DNA of 64,000 nt, taken from contig JAODUP010000115.1 of the NCBI GenBank assembly GCA_025642065.1, positions 1 through 64,000 of the forward strand, written 5' to 3'. This DNA comes from Paralvinella palmiformis (Eukaryota > Annelida > Polychaeta > Terebellida > Alvinellidae). Numbering within the stretch: position 1 is the first letter of the stretch; each line of letters begins with the position of its first letter. The position numbers and the translations under genes are program-made. Of this stretch, positions 21,501-31,479 are shown one piece after another. The notes under the pieces were generated by a model, which was given only the letters and a program-made list of their open reading frames with translations, did no database searches and was not told the origin of the DNA.

Positions 21501-23826
21501 CATAATAATAGTCATCTTATGATATAATTATGCATGTATATTTCAGTGTTATTATAATAGCAAATACTAATATTTATCCAGATTTATACAGCAGATTGAT
21601 ATCATTTATATACTTACTGAGAAAAATATTAGAAATTTGTTAACATAAGAAATGAGATCATCGGTTGTTTAACTTATTTACCAGATTGGAAATTGGTGTT
21701 TTTTGTTGTTGTATGGGTTGGTGCAGCACTGGTGTCTTCCTTCTGGAGGTAATAATTGTCAGATATGTGGGATGCTAAATGAAAAAGAATCAACAAACTG
21801 TAAATTTCATCAGTTTATTTTTCAACTCGTAAGATATAAACAATCTATCAGTATCTTACTCTTTTTCTAATACTGTCTTTACATTTTTGATGTGATTTAA
21901 AAAATGTATCCATGACTATACATCATCTTTCTAAAGGGCGCCTCCATGGTCTAGCAGTAGCGTGCTGGACCACAGATCACTACCACCCGTGTTCCAATCC
22001 CGGCGTGGGCATATCTGAAGGTTGTTTCGTCTTTCACTTCGTCTCATTACCTTTGGAAGTCGCTTGGCCCATTTAGCCTACCTTGTGCACAAAAGTGGCT
22101 GTAAAACGTCAATCATCATCAATCATCATCGCATCATCTTTCTAAATACCTCACAATAATTGTTATTTTTGTTGTTATTATTTACACCAGATGACATTGA
22201 TTGGATTGAGGTTCTGTCTTACATACATAAGCTGAAGTTTGTCATCCAAAGCTTTGCTTCACTTGAAAAATACTTCCAAGCGCTGATAGGTAAATACACT
22301 GGTATTTATTGCCACCACAATTATGATAAATGAGTTCAAACTATTTAAACACCATCAGTTTTCATCCATATAGAGTGCATCAGTAACAGATTTTATTTTG
22401 TTGTCCAGCTGACTGCCCAGAGAATATCAAATGTCAACAGAAGCATCCGGTAAGCAAACCGAAATTAACTCTCTCCACCCTATTCTGGATTCCTGAACAT
22501 ATAGGATCAGGTGTGTACTTTAATTTGTATGTATATTAAAGTAAACAAATAAAACAAATTCACAATTGTGTTATTTAGACTCAATCTTGTTAAATAAATT
22601 GTTTTCATTGGTTTGTGTCATTGTGAGTTTAAATTGGACTAGGTCTGAAAATTATTATTATTATTATTAAGAGACCATGGCAGAGGTGCAATATACATAT
22701 TTCTCCTTGCCCTGAATCAATCAAAAGATAATCGGTAATTAGACATTTGATCTGTTTTAATTTCAGTTCCTACATCAAGTCATTGCATCCAGTATAAAAC
22801 TCGCAAACAGCTGATAACATTTACAACTTTGCTGTACCAAATCCAAGTGTTGTTACTTGAAAAACATATATTACACGAGATGGAAAACATTCTAGATAGT
22901 TTTAGCCATGCAACAGGGAAAGAAAGGTTGTAACAACAGATTTTATTTCATATCAGTGTTAATGATTTACTTAATATCATATTTTCTAGGGTACAGGCTG
23001 TTCATTTCTTTGTATCACTTGTCTGTGTTTCCCCATTTTTAGTTCAATACTTTTGATTGATGTTTATTATAAATGGCAGTGGTATGTTGTGATTATTGTT
23101 GTGTAACGTCAGATGAGACTCAAATTTAGAATAATCCATTCACAGAATGGAAAATGTATTTTCATTTTGACATATAGACAGGCAAATTTAAAGAAAACTT
23201 GATGCAAATGACAAATATATAAAATCAGAAATTAGAAGAGGTTGAAAAAAATTAAAAGAAAAATCAGCAAGATTTTACTTTTGAAATCCATGATTTTATC
23301 TAATACCATGATGCTGACTTCAGAGATTTGTCATCTTATTTACAACATTGCAATTTTATGAAGTTTATTAATAAAACTTAATACAACATAAACTAATCTT
23401 GTGCTCAGATTATATTTTAACCTAAACATTTAGGGGACTTGCAGTATTCCCTGAACCCTGAACTGATTTAATTAGGTGCCCTTGATGGGTCACAGTGATA
23501 GGAGAAAATTGACGTGTAATGCATTAAACAACCGTGTCGGAACCCTCAAATTAAATTCTGATTGATAACTTGTATCCACCCTGATTCAGAACACTAATTA
23601 AATACTTTTTTTTAAATTATTTAATTTCTTAAATGTTTGTGAATTTTGTTGTCAACTTTTATTAACTTATCAATATTTAGTTTTGTTATCTTTCAGTTGG
23701 TTTCTCACAGTTTATAGAGCTCTCTATGGCATGATGTGTTCCTTGGGACGTTCATTCCCTACCATTGTTACAGATACCATTGATAGTGATGATGATGATG
23801 ATGATGATGATAATGATGAAAGCTAG
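12598..23826 (+). CDS. TEDC2: Tubulin epsilon and delta complex protein 2 orthologue (ten coding exons, first exon uncertain)
   Basis: TEDC2 works with TEDC1 and delta/epsilon tubulin to keep centriolar triplet microtubules stable. Exons: 12598-12696, 12835-12917, 16459-16553 (or from 16465), 17378-17979, 19374 to 19522 or 19527, 20558/20562-20675, 22191-22289, 22409-22510, 22767-22926, 23697-23826 (stop). All junctions keep frame across GT-AG introns. Order and motifs follow human TEDC2: an N-terminal coiled coil (LQFVYDICQQRRCLCEK), the ELPPEEELGLTLVEKALAKA block, a long Ser/Lys-rich low-complexity exon, LPS/MPSRYNRLLTQN with a following STN segment, VEAVKLRKVLSLI, DDIDWIEVLSYIHKL, KTRKQLITFTTLLYQIQV, and the final WFLTVYRALYGMM. 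About 540 residues are visible, longer than the human protein because of the middle exon. The C-terminus ends in an Asp run coded by (GAT)n. The first exon must end in phase 2 and lies upstream of 12598; it was not found with confidence. Confidence 0.9.
14870..15050 (-). pseudogene. LINE reverse transcriptase C-terminal fragment
   Basis: Minus-strand reading gives AIHAPLTPCIDYC.. and FSKFRKVQA, matching the block VVHAVVTYRIDYCNS..FRIVQ seen at 60430-60550 in another LINE copy. It is short, frame-broken and sits in a TEDC2 intron. Confidence 0.6.
15066..15168 (+). repeat. LINE/SINE 3'-tail motif with hairpin and (ATT)n
   Basis: The block TGTACAGCGCCTTTGAATGG..CTAGTAAGGGCGCTTTATTAAA ends in (ATT)n. 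AGCGCC-TT pairs with AA-GGGCGCT across an ATGG..TAGT loop. Related tails lie at 20455-20535, 42514-42575, 43940-44040, 51025-51070 and 62640-62690, and on the minus strand near 49270-49320. A conserved 3' stem-loop plus short tandem tail is what a CR1/L2-type reverse transcriptase recognises; that link is inferred. Confidence 0.65.
15142..15380 (-). pseudogene. LINE reverse transcriptase fragment (motif B region)
   Basis: Minus-strand frames give SYLEQCSQNIF-like sequence followed by TGSVLGSLIL, the same order as LEQCSQKVYV..GVPQ in the copy at 41373-41792. It is out of frame between the two parts and only about 70 codons long. It adjoins the (ATT)n tail in opposite orientation, inside a TEDC2 intron. 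Confidence 0.6.
16733..16954 (+). repeat. tRNA-derived SINE, family A, copy 2, with 12-bp TSD
   Basis: The body, 16745-16942, is flanked by perfect TTCACCAATTAT duplications (16733-16744, 16943-16954). The head carries GTGGTCTGAGGGTAG (A box) and GTTCGAATCTC (B box); the tail ends in CTTCTTCTTC-like repeats. It lies in the TEDC2 intron between 16553 and 17378, in gene orientation. Confidence 0.9.
18359..18735. repeat. AATTCC/GGAATT-rich dispersed repeat, copy 1
   Basis: Dense GGAATTG / TTGATAAATTTGG words (for example 18370-18440 and 18640-18725) frame a unique core with GAGTA/TACTC repeats. A relative occurs at 61320-61745. Both stretches have terminal ATCTGACAG or GTCTGATACC-like ends, so they may be one non-autonomous transposon family, though I could not fix the termini. 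This copy is in a TEDC2 intron. Confidence 0.5.
20010..20083 (-). repeat. Degraded family A SINE fragment
   Basis: Matches the 3' half of the family A SINE on the minus strand (ACTTGTGTGCAAATAGTAGG.. then AAGGCAAAGTTAAAGATG) with an internal deletion and many substitutions. An old insertion in a TEDC2 intron. Confidence 0.6.
20230..20540 (+). repeat. tRNA-like SINE remnant followed by LINE-type 3' tail
   Basis: 20230-20390 has a tRNA-like head (TGATTAACCCACTGCACTG, then B-box-like GGTTTGAGTCT). Next come AAT and ATT trinucleotide runs (20404-20442). A copy of the 3'-tail motif (TGTACAGCATCTATAAATGG, AAGGGCATTTTATTAAA) follows, ending in ATT repeats just before the TEDC2 acceptor at 20557. 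The A box is poor, so the SINE call is tentative. Confidence 0.45.
21921..22146 (+). repeat. tRNA-derived SINE, family A, copy 3, with 15-bp TSD
   Basis: The body, 21936-22131, is flanked by perfect CATCATCTTTCTAAA duplications (21921-21935, 22132-22146). This is the cleanest copy for the head (GGGCGCCTCCATGGTCTAGC). It lies about 45 bp upstream of the TEDC2 exon at 22191, so its tail forms part of the sequence just before that acceptor. Confidence 0.95.
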
Positions 23827-23910
23827 TAGTTATGACATCATAATGGTGAAGTAATTGTAATTAAAACTAGCAGTACACGATTAACTGTGTCATGTAATAT
23901 CATTAGATGT

Positions 23911-23916
23911 AATAAA
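23911..23916 (+). terminator. Poly(A) signal of TEDC2
   Basis: AATAAA lies 85 bp after the TEDC2 stop codon (23824-23826), a normal 3'UTR length for a compact invertebrate gene. Confidence 0.7.
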
Positions 23917-24132
23917 GAAGATAATATAATTGTTTGAGTACTTTCTTCTCCAAGATCAGGGCTTCATTGATGCAGTGTTATTAGCTATTCATATTTATAG
24001 GGTTAGCCTGTATTACATATCAATTAAGATCACACACACACACAACAAACAACGCTCCCTCACTCAGGTGACGCTCTGAAAGTTATACATGTACCACAGA
24101 AATAAAGATGGTACCCAGCAGATTTTGAGTGT

Positions 24133-24136
24133 TCTC

Positions 24137-24172
<36 letters not shown>
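24133..24172. repeat. (TC)n microsatellite
   Basis: TC repeat with one TG interruption, in the TEDC2 3' flank. A GT tract follows at 24430-24458. Confidence 0.9.
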
Positions 24173-24176
<4 letters not shown>

Positions 24177-24964
24177 GTTATCTTAGGTTTCGCTTAGCCT
24201 AAGGAGTCAGACCACGGTCATATGTCCCACGTGTAAGCAGCACAACACTTACTGAATTGGAGATCACTCGTTGAATGTGTCAGCTGAAATGTTATAAAAT
24301 AGCTAACTAAAGGTCATGAATTACATCTTGGTTTGGAGGCTATCCCGAAGATGAATTCAAATGATTGCGACGATTCATCCCCAACTATAGTTACTTTTCA
24401 TGATCTATAATCTAATTGTTATATATATGTGCGTGCGTGCGTGTGTGTGTGTGTGTAGACTTAAATATAAAAATCAGAGTGACAATGATGTTTTTTTTAA
24501 AACAAGTCAAACATTGACTTCGATCTTCGCTTATAAGCTTAATTCATACATACAGTATATGTAACATGTGCGTATTATTTCATAGTCCCAGTTACAATGC
24601 AAAATATAAATTATGACAAAAAAGAATACCCCTGAGTTCGATGTGGTAGCTAGGATTTTAAATATCACCGTAATGTTTTCGATATGAATTTTATAATTAC
24701 TGGCTCGAAGATATGCACACACACATACACAGTGGATGATTAACCATTAAGCAAAATAAGCACGTGCATAGGGTATCAAGGAAAGGGGGGGGGGGCACCA
24801 CAGAAGTGGTAAATGGTTTACGGCACAAAAGAAATAACTTTAAACTTGCTAAAATAATATTCGAAGTGGTTTATATGATTGGAAATATAATTTAGAAGTG
24901 TTCATAGTGACGTCATATAGAATTCTCCAAGACTAAACTTGACTGATTTCTTCACACAGTTCAA

Positions 24965-25173
24965 CAACGTGATATACCGGCGCCTCCGTGTTCTAGCAGT
25001 AGTGTGTTGGATCACAGATCACTACTACCCGAGTTCGAATCTTGAAATGGGCATATCTGAAGGTTGTTTCATTTTTGAATTCGCTTCATTACCTTTGGAG
25101 GTCGCTCGGCCCATTTAGCCTACAATGTGCACAAAAGTGGCCGTAAAACACCAATCATCACAACATGATATAC
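24965..25173 (+). repeat. tRNA-derived SINE, family A, copy 4, nested in the hAT element
   Basis: The body, 24978-25160, is flanked by CAACGTGATATAC (24965-24977) and CAACATGATATAC (25161-25173), a 13-bp duplication with one mismatch. The head is GGCGCCTCCGTGTTCTAGC and the B box GTTCGAATC. Its position inside the hAT shows that the SINE jumped after the hAT had inserted. Confidence 0.9.
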
Positions 25174-25226
25174 AGATTAAGGATTAAAGCCAATCTCCGT
25201 CATCAGAACTGGACACAAGTACCACT

Positions 25227-26310
25227 TTGATCACTTCAAAATCAAAATATCATGATCTTGGAATCATCGAGGTGTCACGGGCAGATTCATCAAGCACATG
25301 CATCACTAATGAAAGTTTAGTGAGCCATGGTGATGAAATGATTCAGTCTGCAAATGATGAAGTAAATATAGCAAAAGATCTAGGATTGTGGCTGGATTTC
25401 TCTGCCAATGGCGTGGCTTGTTGGAATGTTTGTGGACTTAGTGACTGTCAACATCACAATGAGCCATTTAACAAGTCTTACCGGCATTTCAGTAGTGGCC
25501 AACCAGTAAGATACTATTCGCAGAAATATATATTGTATTCACAATCAACAGAATCAGTTTATTGTTTTGTTTGTAAACTGTTTATTTCTAAGCATATCTC
25601 ACATTTTGTTACAAGAGAAGTGTTCGGTGACTGGCGAAATTGATCATCATGAAAAAAACACTGCTTACCGAGACTCCATGCTAACATACTTAACTCGCAG
25701 ACAAGGCTTAGGGTTTGGGGCAACAGCTGGAAAAACAAATTCAGGAAGAGTGTGATTACTGGGAACATGTCTTGGGGCGTGTCATAGCTGTTATTCGTAC
25801 ATTAGCTGAACGTGGCTAGGGGTTTCCAGGAACATAAGAAAGGTTTGGATCATTGAAAAATGGGAATTGTTTAGGGTTGTTTGAGCTATTCAATCAGTTC
25901 GATCCATTTTAGCGGTTCACATTTCGAAATGTAGACATTCTGACAAAGGAAATCCTTCTTACCTGTCCAAAACCAACTGTAAGGAATTCTTTCAACTGAT
26001 GGCTCAAAAGGTCCACGCTCTGTTGTTGACGAATTAAAATCTATTCTCACTATTTTAGTTTGTCAGATGATTCAACATCAGATCTCTCATATACCAGTCA
26101 CTTAATTGTTGTACTTAGGTACTTAAATGATGGACAGACTATTAAACACTTTTAGCCTTTCTGGAAATGAAAGTCATACCGGTGAGGAAATGGCGAATCA
26201 GGTGCTGCAGTACTTACGTGAAATTTGTAAGCTAAACTTTTCTAAATGTAGAGGTCACTCATTTAATAATGGAATGCAGCATAATCTTTTAGAAATAATA
26301 TTTTTGGCTA
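25227..26310 (+). pseudogene. TTF-type zinc-finger hAT transposase (DUF4371-like), broken
   Basis: The first frame (25227-25643) holds the TTF zinc-finger region: DLGLWLDFSANG, CQHHNEPFNKSYRHF, then RYYSQKYILYSQSTES-VYCFVCKLF with the Cys pair and a following FGDW. After a shift come ITGNMSWGV-like and VIRTLAERG pieces, ending in SHTGEEMANQVLQYLREIC (26127-26300). These are the conserved blocks before the RNase H-like fold in ZMYM1-like hAT proteins. Stops and shifts break it repeatedly, and the catalytic core and C-terminal hAT dimerisation domain are missing. Confidence 0.8.
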
Positions 26311-26408
26311 TTTTATGGTTTATTATTGTTTATATTTTTAATTACATACACATGGGGGACACCAAAATGTTTTAAGTGCTTAAGGCCTCAATAGGTCTTA
26401 ATCCGGCC

Positions 26409-26411
<3 letters not shown>

Positions 26412-26475
<64 letters not shown>

Positions 26476-26508
26476 ACACACACACAAAACACACACACAC
26501 ACACACAT
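26412..26508. repeat. (CA)n microsatellite next to hAT right end
   Basis: A long CA tract with two short interruptions, starting exactly at the right end of the hAT element. Confidence 0.9.
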
Positions 26509-26684
26509 CTTTTATATGAATTTGTTACTTACGCACACTTCCACGCGCGCGCGCATACATACAGGGCTACTCCAAGACCTATATAGTTTAATAACCCTAG
26601 GTATAATTATAGTCATTAGACGTTGTTTGATTTGCTACTGTACTCAATATTTACTGTGTAGTTGAATTGTTAACTTTACACAAT

Positions 26685-26740
26685 TATTCGAACCTACAAC
26701 CTAGAGTTTTGTACCGCAGTGCTATATCCACTGCAGCATT
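26685..26740 (-). repeat. tRNA-like SINE head fragment
   Basis: On the minus strand, GCAGTGGATATAGCACTGC (A-box region) is followed by TCTAGGTTGTAGGTTCGAA (B-box region). It is short, with no body or tail recognised. Confidence 0.4.
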
Positions 26741-26752
26741 GTATGTATTGCA

Positions 26753-26923
26753 TTGTATTTATTGAAGAGGGTGTATTTATTGAAGAGGGTGTATTTATTG
26801 AAGGGGGTGTATTTATTGAAGGGGGTATTGTACGAGCATCACTACATAATGCAGTATTTAATAATTTCGGTTATATTATGATAGTCCGAATGATATGGAA
26901 AATTATGTGTGTGAATGAAAATG

Positions 26924-26966
<43 letters not shown>

Positions 26967-27013
26967 TGTGTGCGTGTGTGTGTGTGTGTGTGCGTGCGTG
27001 TGTGTGCGTGTGT
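26753..27013. repeat. 18-bp minisatellite plus (TA)n(GT)n
   Basis: TGTATTTATTGAAGAGGG repeats four times (26756-26828), the last two with GGGGG in place of GAGGG. TA (26933-26963) and GT (26966-27013) microsatellites follow. The 116-codon ORF over this stretch is repeat translation. Confidence 0.85.
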
Positions 27014-28350
27014 ATTTGGTGCGTCGAAAGGAACTTCATAAGTTATTATTTAATTATATAATATACTAAAAAGTATTTTAATTTGTGCCTTATCCAATTT
27101 CAATTGCACTAAAACGCTTTACATTTCAAAACACAAGATCATATAGCACAAACACATTTTATACATAAATACACTGGTTTATATATTATAAATAGGTTAT
27201 TTAAATAAGTGAGTTTTAAAAACCTTACAATATATTTCTTTACTTGCTGCAAGTTTAAAATGGATAGTTAAGGTTAGATCAAATATAAATTGCCCCTTTC
27301 CCGTTAAATACTGGTCCAGCAAAGGAGCTATACTCAATATGTGTAATAATACAAATAGCTCGGAATTAATTGTAATCTAAATCCGAATATTAACTATTGT
27401 ATTAAAAGGTTACACATACCCCCTTTTTTAGAAATAACATGTTTTCGCTTAATTTTCTTGGCAAATAAACCAATTTCTGTATTCTACTTTATTTTTAAGT
27501 TGGACGTTGTCAATAACTTTCGATGAGTATTACAAGGGACAATTTTGAACATATTCCAGCTGATTATAGATTACCGAGTCATACTGAAGGAGTGCCAAAA
27601 AAGTATGTCCCGTATTAAGCAGTATTAAGCACACATATTCCAAAATATAATAGTTATTATACAAAAGAAATTACTTACATACAAGACACCCATATAATTA
27701 ACTTACCTGGACTAAAGATTTTTAGTTAATCGAGGCTGTTGTCATACAAGATGGTATTGGAGATCTCCTAATATATATGATCTTTGTATGTGAAACAATT
27801 ATAACTAACAATCGGACAAGGTTTTGTTTTATAAATGAATTGGTGCTATATACGTCCACATTATTAGAGAAAACATAAAATGTATTTGTATTTTAAAACA
27901 ATTTTGTGAATTGTGGCAGTCTTTTGGTCGTAGTTGAAAGCTGATATATTTTACTATGTAAACTTTAGTGTTGATTATATATCAAGCTCACAACGAGGCG
28001 TTTTACCAAAATTAGTCCAGTAAATATTTTAACTGACAGAATGTAACGTGATTAGTATCCCTCCGGTTCCCACGTGTAAATGGGATTTTTGTTTTGACGG
28101 GAAACACCTGACAGGTATTGTCAAGACGTTATTTCCAGGACTGTTCGGCCAAATACTGATCTGCCACAAAGTTTCTCTTTCCTAGATTATGGTTTTCAAA
28201 CAGAATCTCTTATTTACACAAGTACATTCCACAATCATTACTGCCATCTAGTTCTGTAAGTAACCAGGAAACTTCCGCTGGAAATCCCCTTCTGATTAGC
28301 CGTGCCTGTTTAAAAAAAAATATTTGGCCGCCTACAATCTCTTTCGAATA
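27014..28350. other. AT-rich non-genic stretch including dispersed repeat B copy 1 (27631-27817)
   Basis: The segment 27631-27817 (starting ACACATATTCCAAAATATAA) recurs at 36845-37032 with few differences. I see no gene, RNA or splice chain in the remainder. Confidence 0.7.
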
Positions 28351-28352
28351 AA

Positions 28353-28486
<134 letters not shown>

Positions 28487-28544
28487 AATAACAACTGATC
28501 GGTATATTATCTGATAGAAGTCAGCAATTAGCATTCTGTTTAAT

Positions 28545-29811
28545 TCAGAATCCGTTAATCCGGACATCGTTTATCCGACAAATCCATCTTGTTTGTGACG
28601 GATTTAACTCCATTATAAATGACTCTTTAAACCGGAAAAATCTCGTTCGGCGTTCCGTCTCCGATACTTCATTTCTACAATAGAATGCAACTTTTCAATG
28701 TAAAATTACCTCGATAAGCCGACAACACGAAAATGTTGCCAAATAGTTCCGCTAGTTCAGTCATGCAAGACACACCGACAAGTTGTCAGTGATTGTTAAT
28801 TGTCCCGTTCAAACGCGATAATTGCTATATCGTAACCAATTACAACCAGGACGTACCATACACACCGACACACAGTGCTTCCATTGCCTGTGGCTATCTC
28901 ATAGCCAATCATAATCATTCATGGATAATTACAAACACAAATGTGTGATCTTTCCGATGAGCAGATCATAAGTTAACCGGATGGACAAAGTGACACAACT
29001 ATTTCTTGATAATGTCTGTAATTAACAAACATCAAAATTATCAATGGCTTCAATGCCACTCCCATTGCGCCCGGTTATTGCATTTTGGTTTAAATACGGA
29101 CGTAAAAGTTACTTGCTAGTGAACTCCGGGGAATGGCCCCAAACGGTGAAATGGGTTCGACCCAAACAAAAATCGAAATTTTTCCCGAGATTAATTTTTG
29201 GGCTGATCTGGCTATACACTTAAATGGGTCCGTTAAATTAAAAATAAAGGGGGACGTTAAAGACCCTGCGAGGACGAAAAATCTGGCAGTGACCACCCTC
29301 AGGTTATTTCGGCTCCATCTGTCCGTACTACTCGTCTGGGGGGGGGGGAGTTTCTCAACCAATCCAACATAGAAGCTGTGCTGAATAAGCGACACAGCCT
29401 GGGGATTCTTTTCCAAACAAACTTGCCATGAGATTCACTTCTATGGCTGTCCAAATAATAACAGATCAATATGTCAAGTCCAGTGAGAAAACGCCGCCGT
29501 GTTGATATTTCTGCTACTCAGAAGCGAGACATCTGTCAACTAATTCCACTAAACAGACTTTAAGTTGGGTTTTTATACCGATCATTTATTGCCATTTTTG
29601 TTGAAAATAAATAAATACACCACGAGATTATAACTCTCATTGTGGTTCCAATGGATGTTACGTATTAGTTTTGATATATACAACGTCATATCTTTACGAT
29701 AATAAAATGTGTGACACTGACTACCGCTATGTCACGGACTAGACATTCCGACATTCGTGTTTATCCGACATATTATCATGCGACAAACCTGTTCGGATTA
29801 ACGGATTCTGA
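28545..29811 (+). mobile_element. pogo/Tigger-like DNA transposon, non-autonomous remnant
   Basis: The left end TCAGAATCCGTTAATCCG (28545-28562) is repeated inverted at the right end (CGGATTAACGGATTCTGA, 29794-29811), a perfect 18-bp terminal inverted repeat. A short ORF inside (29471-29563) starts MSSPVRKRRRVDISATQKRD, the basic start of a CENP-B/pogo helix-turn-helix domain, and stops after 30 codons. The flanks do not show a clean TA duplication. The GC-richer block 29060-29420 has overlapping ORFs on both strands (108 and 79 codons) without any domain I recognise; they are probably noncoding. Confidence 0.75.
29471..29563 (+). pseudogene. Truncated pogo/Tigger transposase N-terminus
   Basis: Thirty codons, MSSPVRKRRRVDIS.. 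then a premature stop in the first CENP-B-type helix-turn-helix. The DDE catalytic domain is absent before the right terminal repeat, so this is a deletion derivative. Confidence 0.6.
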
Positions 29812-30236
29812 CTAATATCATAGATGACTCACCAATAGATTTTAAGAATGCCAAACTTTCAGCCAATTTGATATAATATTAGAGAGTCACTCATGAATTG
29901 GAAACCACACGATAAATAAAAGAGTCCTGTTAATTGAATAATTTCGGGGACAGAATCACATTCATGGCCAACAAATGACCTAATCTGAGTACACATACAG
30001 TCAATGAAAATCGTATAAAAATAAGCTTCACATAAGGATCACGTGTTATTTAAAACATAATTATGATAAATCTTCAAATGATTTGAAAATTTAAAAGTGT
30101 TTTTCTTTTTATAAACTTCCTCTATAATTATTTATTTCATTACACTTCCAAGCTTCATTAGAAAAATATATGAAAATAATATATGAATTTAATTATAATA
30201 TATATATATATCTGTGTGTGTGTGTGTGTGTGTGTG

Positions 30237-30278
<42 letters not shown>

Positions 30279-30835
30279 ATTTTTTAAGAAAGAATTAAAA
30301 AATACACCATAAATGTTTATGTGTGCATTTTCAAACATTTTTTGTTAATTTTATATCAAACTCAGCTAATTAATGTAAGTTTCTCCCCATAAAATATTAA
30401 TAGAGAGACGATATCCAGATACACGTGATCGATTTCACTTTCCATTTCGTTAAATGTTTTATGTTATGGCTTTCTATATTCCCTCCGATATAAATGAAAA
30501 CCAGAAGACTATAAAACAGACCCTGAGCACACACCACCAGATCGGGTTTGTCCTTAACCTACATAAAATCACTTTCAGAATCGATCTATATAAATCACTG
30601 CCGTCATACCAAGTACCTATAGATATGGTTCTGTTATGGATGACCAAAGTATGTAATTACGGGAAAGTTGTTTCGTATCCTGTTTACAGGAATCCAGCAA
30701 ATTAATTCCACAATATATCACGAATTGGAGCCATTTCTGTAGGCGTTGTTTGTTAGTAACAACATCGTAACATTAAAATCGCCAATTGCCACAGATAATA
30801 TGTCAGCTTTGCACCCATAATGAAAAACATGCATA
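29812..30835. other. AT-rich spacer with compound microsatellite (30198-30275)
   Basis: Holds (TA)n(TG)n(TA)n at 30198-30275 and an 83-codon ORF at 30454-30705 with no splice signals or domain. No gene call. Confidence 0.5.
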
Positions 30836-30839
30836 TTAA

Positions 30840-31036
30840 TTAACTAACTAGATAACAACTATATTTCTCGCACTCCTCTGCGTTTTCACCACACAGAGAC
30901 CAGTTGTGGGAATAACCCATCCCACATGGTTTAGTCACTTCTTCTTGCTCATCTATCTTACTCCACAAAATGTAGTTCCCAACTATTCCACCCTTTCTTT
31001 CATAGTTTAGCATAGTTGTAACCTTCAGCACTCCAG
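30840..31036 (-). CDS. Possible cysteine-rich terminal exon of an unknown gene
   Basis: On the minus strand an acceptor-like ..GTAACCAG precedes position 31036. The only long frame then reads GVLKVTTMLNYERKGG.., followed by ILWSKIDEQ and KPCGMGYSHNWSLC.., with two more Cys before a stop at 30840. Four cysteines in about 30 residues and an ordinary amino-acid composition suggest an extracellular domain, but I recognise no family. No upstream exon was found and no poly(A) signal is obvious. It could be a pseudogene fragment. Confidence 0.25.
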
Positions 31037-31281
31037 CTGGTTACATGTTAACTTGGAACCACTGTATTATAGTATTTTTTCCCAAACACACATTCATCGG
31101 ACAGCTGGACTAGAGGATTGCTGCCAAGAAATGGAGGGAAAATAAGAACAAAATTGGCGTATTAATACATAACAACAAGTGAAGCGGCTACGTCATGCCG
31201 CCGCCGCACATAAACAGACGAATATCTTTTAGCGGAGTTTTCATTGAAATTTGTGTCTGTAGCTTTCTATCGTGGGAGGAA

Positions 31282-31359
31282 ATGCATATGTCACTCGTCT
31301 AAAGACTTAATTGTGCTGGGATAAACCTATCCCACATGAAAAACAATGACATATGCATA
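31282..31359. other. Foldback: perfect 12-bp arms enclosing an inner hairpin
   Basis: ATGCATATGTCA (31282-31293) and TGACATATGCAT (31348-31359) are perfect inverted repeats. Between them, TGGGATA (31317-31323) and TATCCCA (31328-31334) pair around AACC. The inner part resembles TGTGGGAATAACCCATCCCA at 30904-30923 in the candidate exon. It may be a tiny MITE relic or a structured RNA site; function unknown. Confidence 0.6.
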
Positions 31360-31479
31360 TATTAGCAAATAAATTCTATGAAATTCCTTAATTGACTGAT
31401 AAAGAACCAACAAAATAGTCTTAGTAAGAAGTTAACGTTTATGATATTAATTGAGTGTACATAACATTTATCACTGTGA

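Larger units (their letters stand above)
24730..26411 (+). mobile_element. hAT-family DNA transposon with imperfect terminal inverted repeats
   Basis: The left end CAGTGGATGATTAACC (24730) and the inverted right end CAGGGCCGGATTAAGACC (ending 26411) match at the outer bases and share the hAT/TTF-type CAGnGnnnGATTAA signature. Further inside, both ends have runs of G before CACC. Flanking DNA is CA-repeat on both sides (CACACATA / CACACACA), so the 8-bp target duplication is plausible but not certain. It contains a transposase pseudogene (25227-26310) and a nested SINE (24978-25160), and cannot move by itself. Confidence 0.7.

Noticed and set aside
26412..26508. CRISPR-like or satellite array
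   Set aside because: It is a plain CA dinucleotide repeat; no spaced direct repeats with unique spacers occur anywhere in the window.
26719..27069. 116-codon ORF
   Set aside because: It translates an 18-bp minisatellite and TA/GT repeats.
29090..29416. Overlapping 108- and 79-codon ORFs in the Tigger-like element
   Set aside because: No domain on either strand, and both lie inside a non-autonomous transposon.
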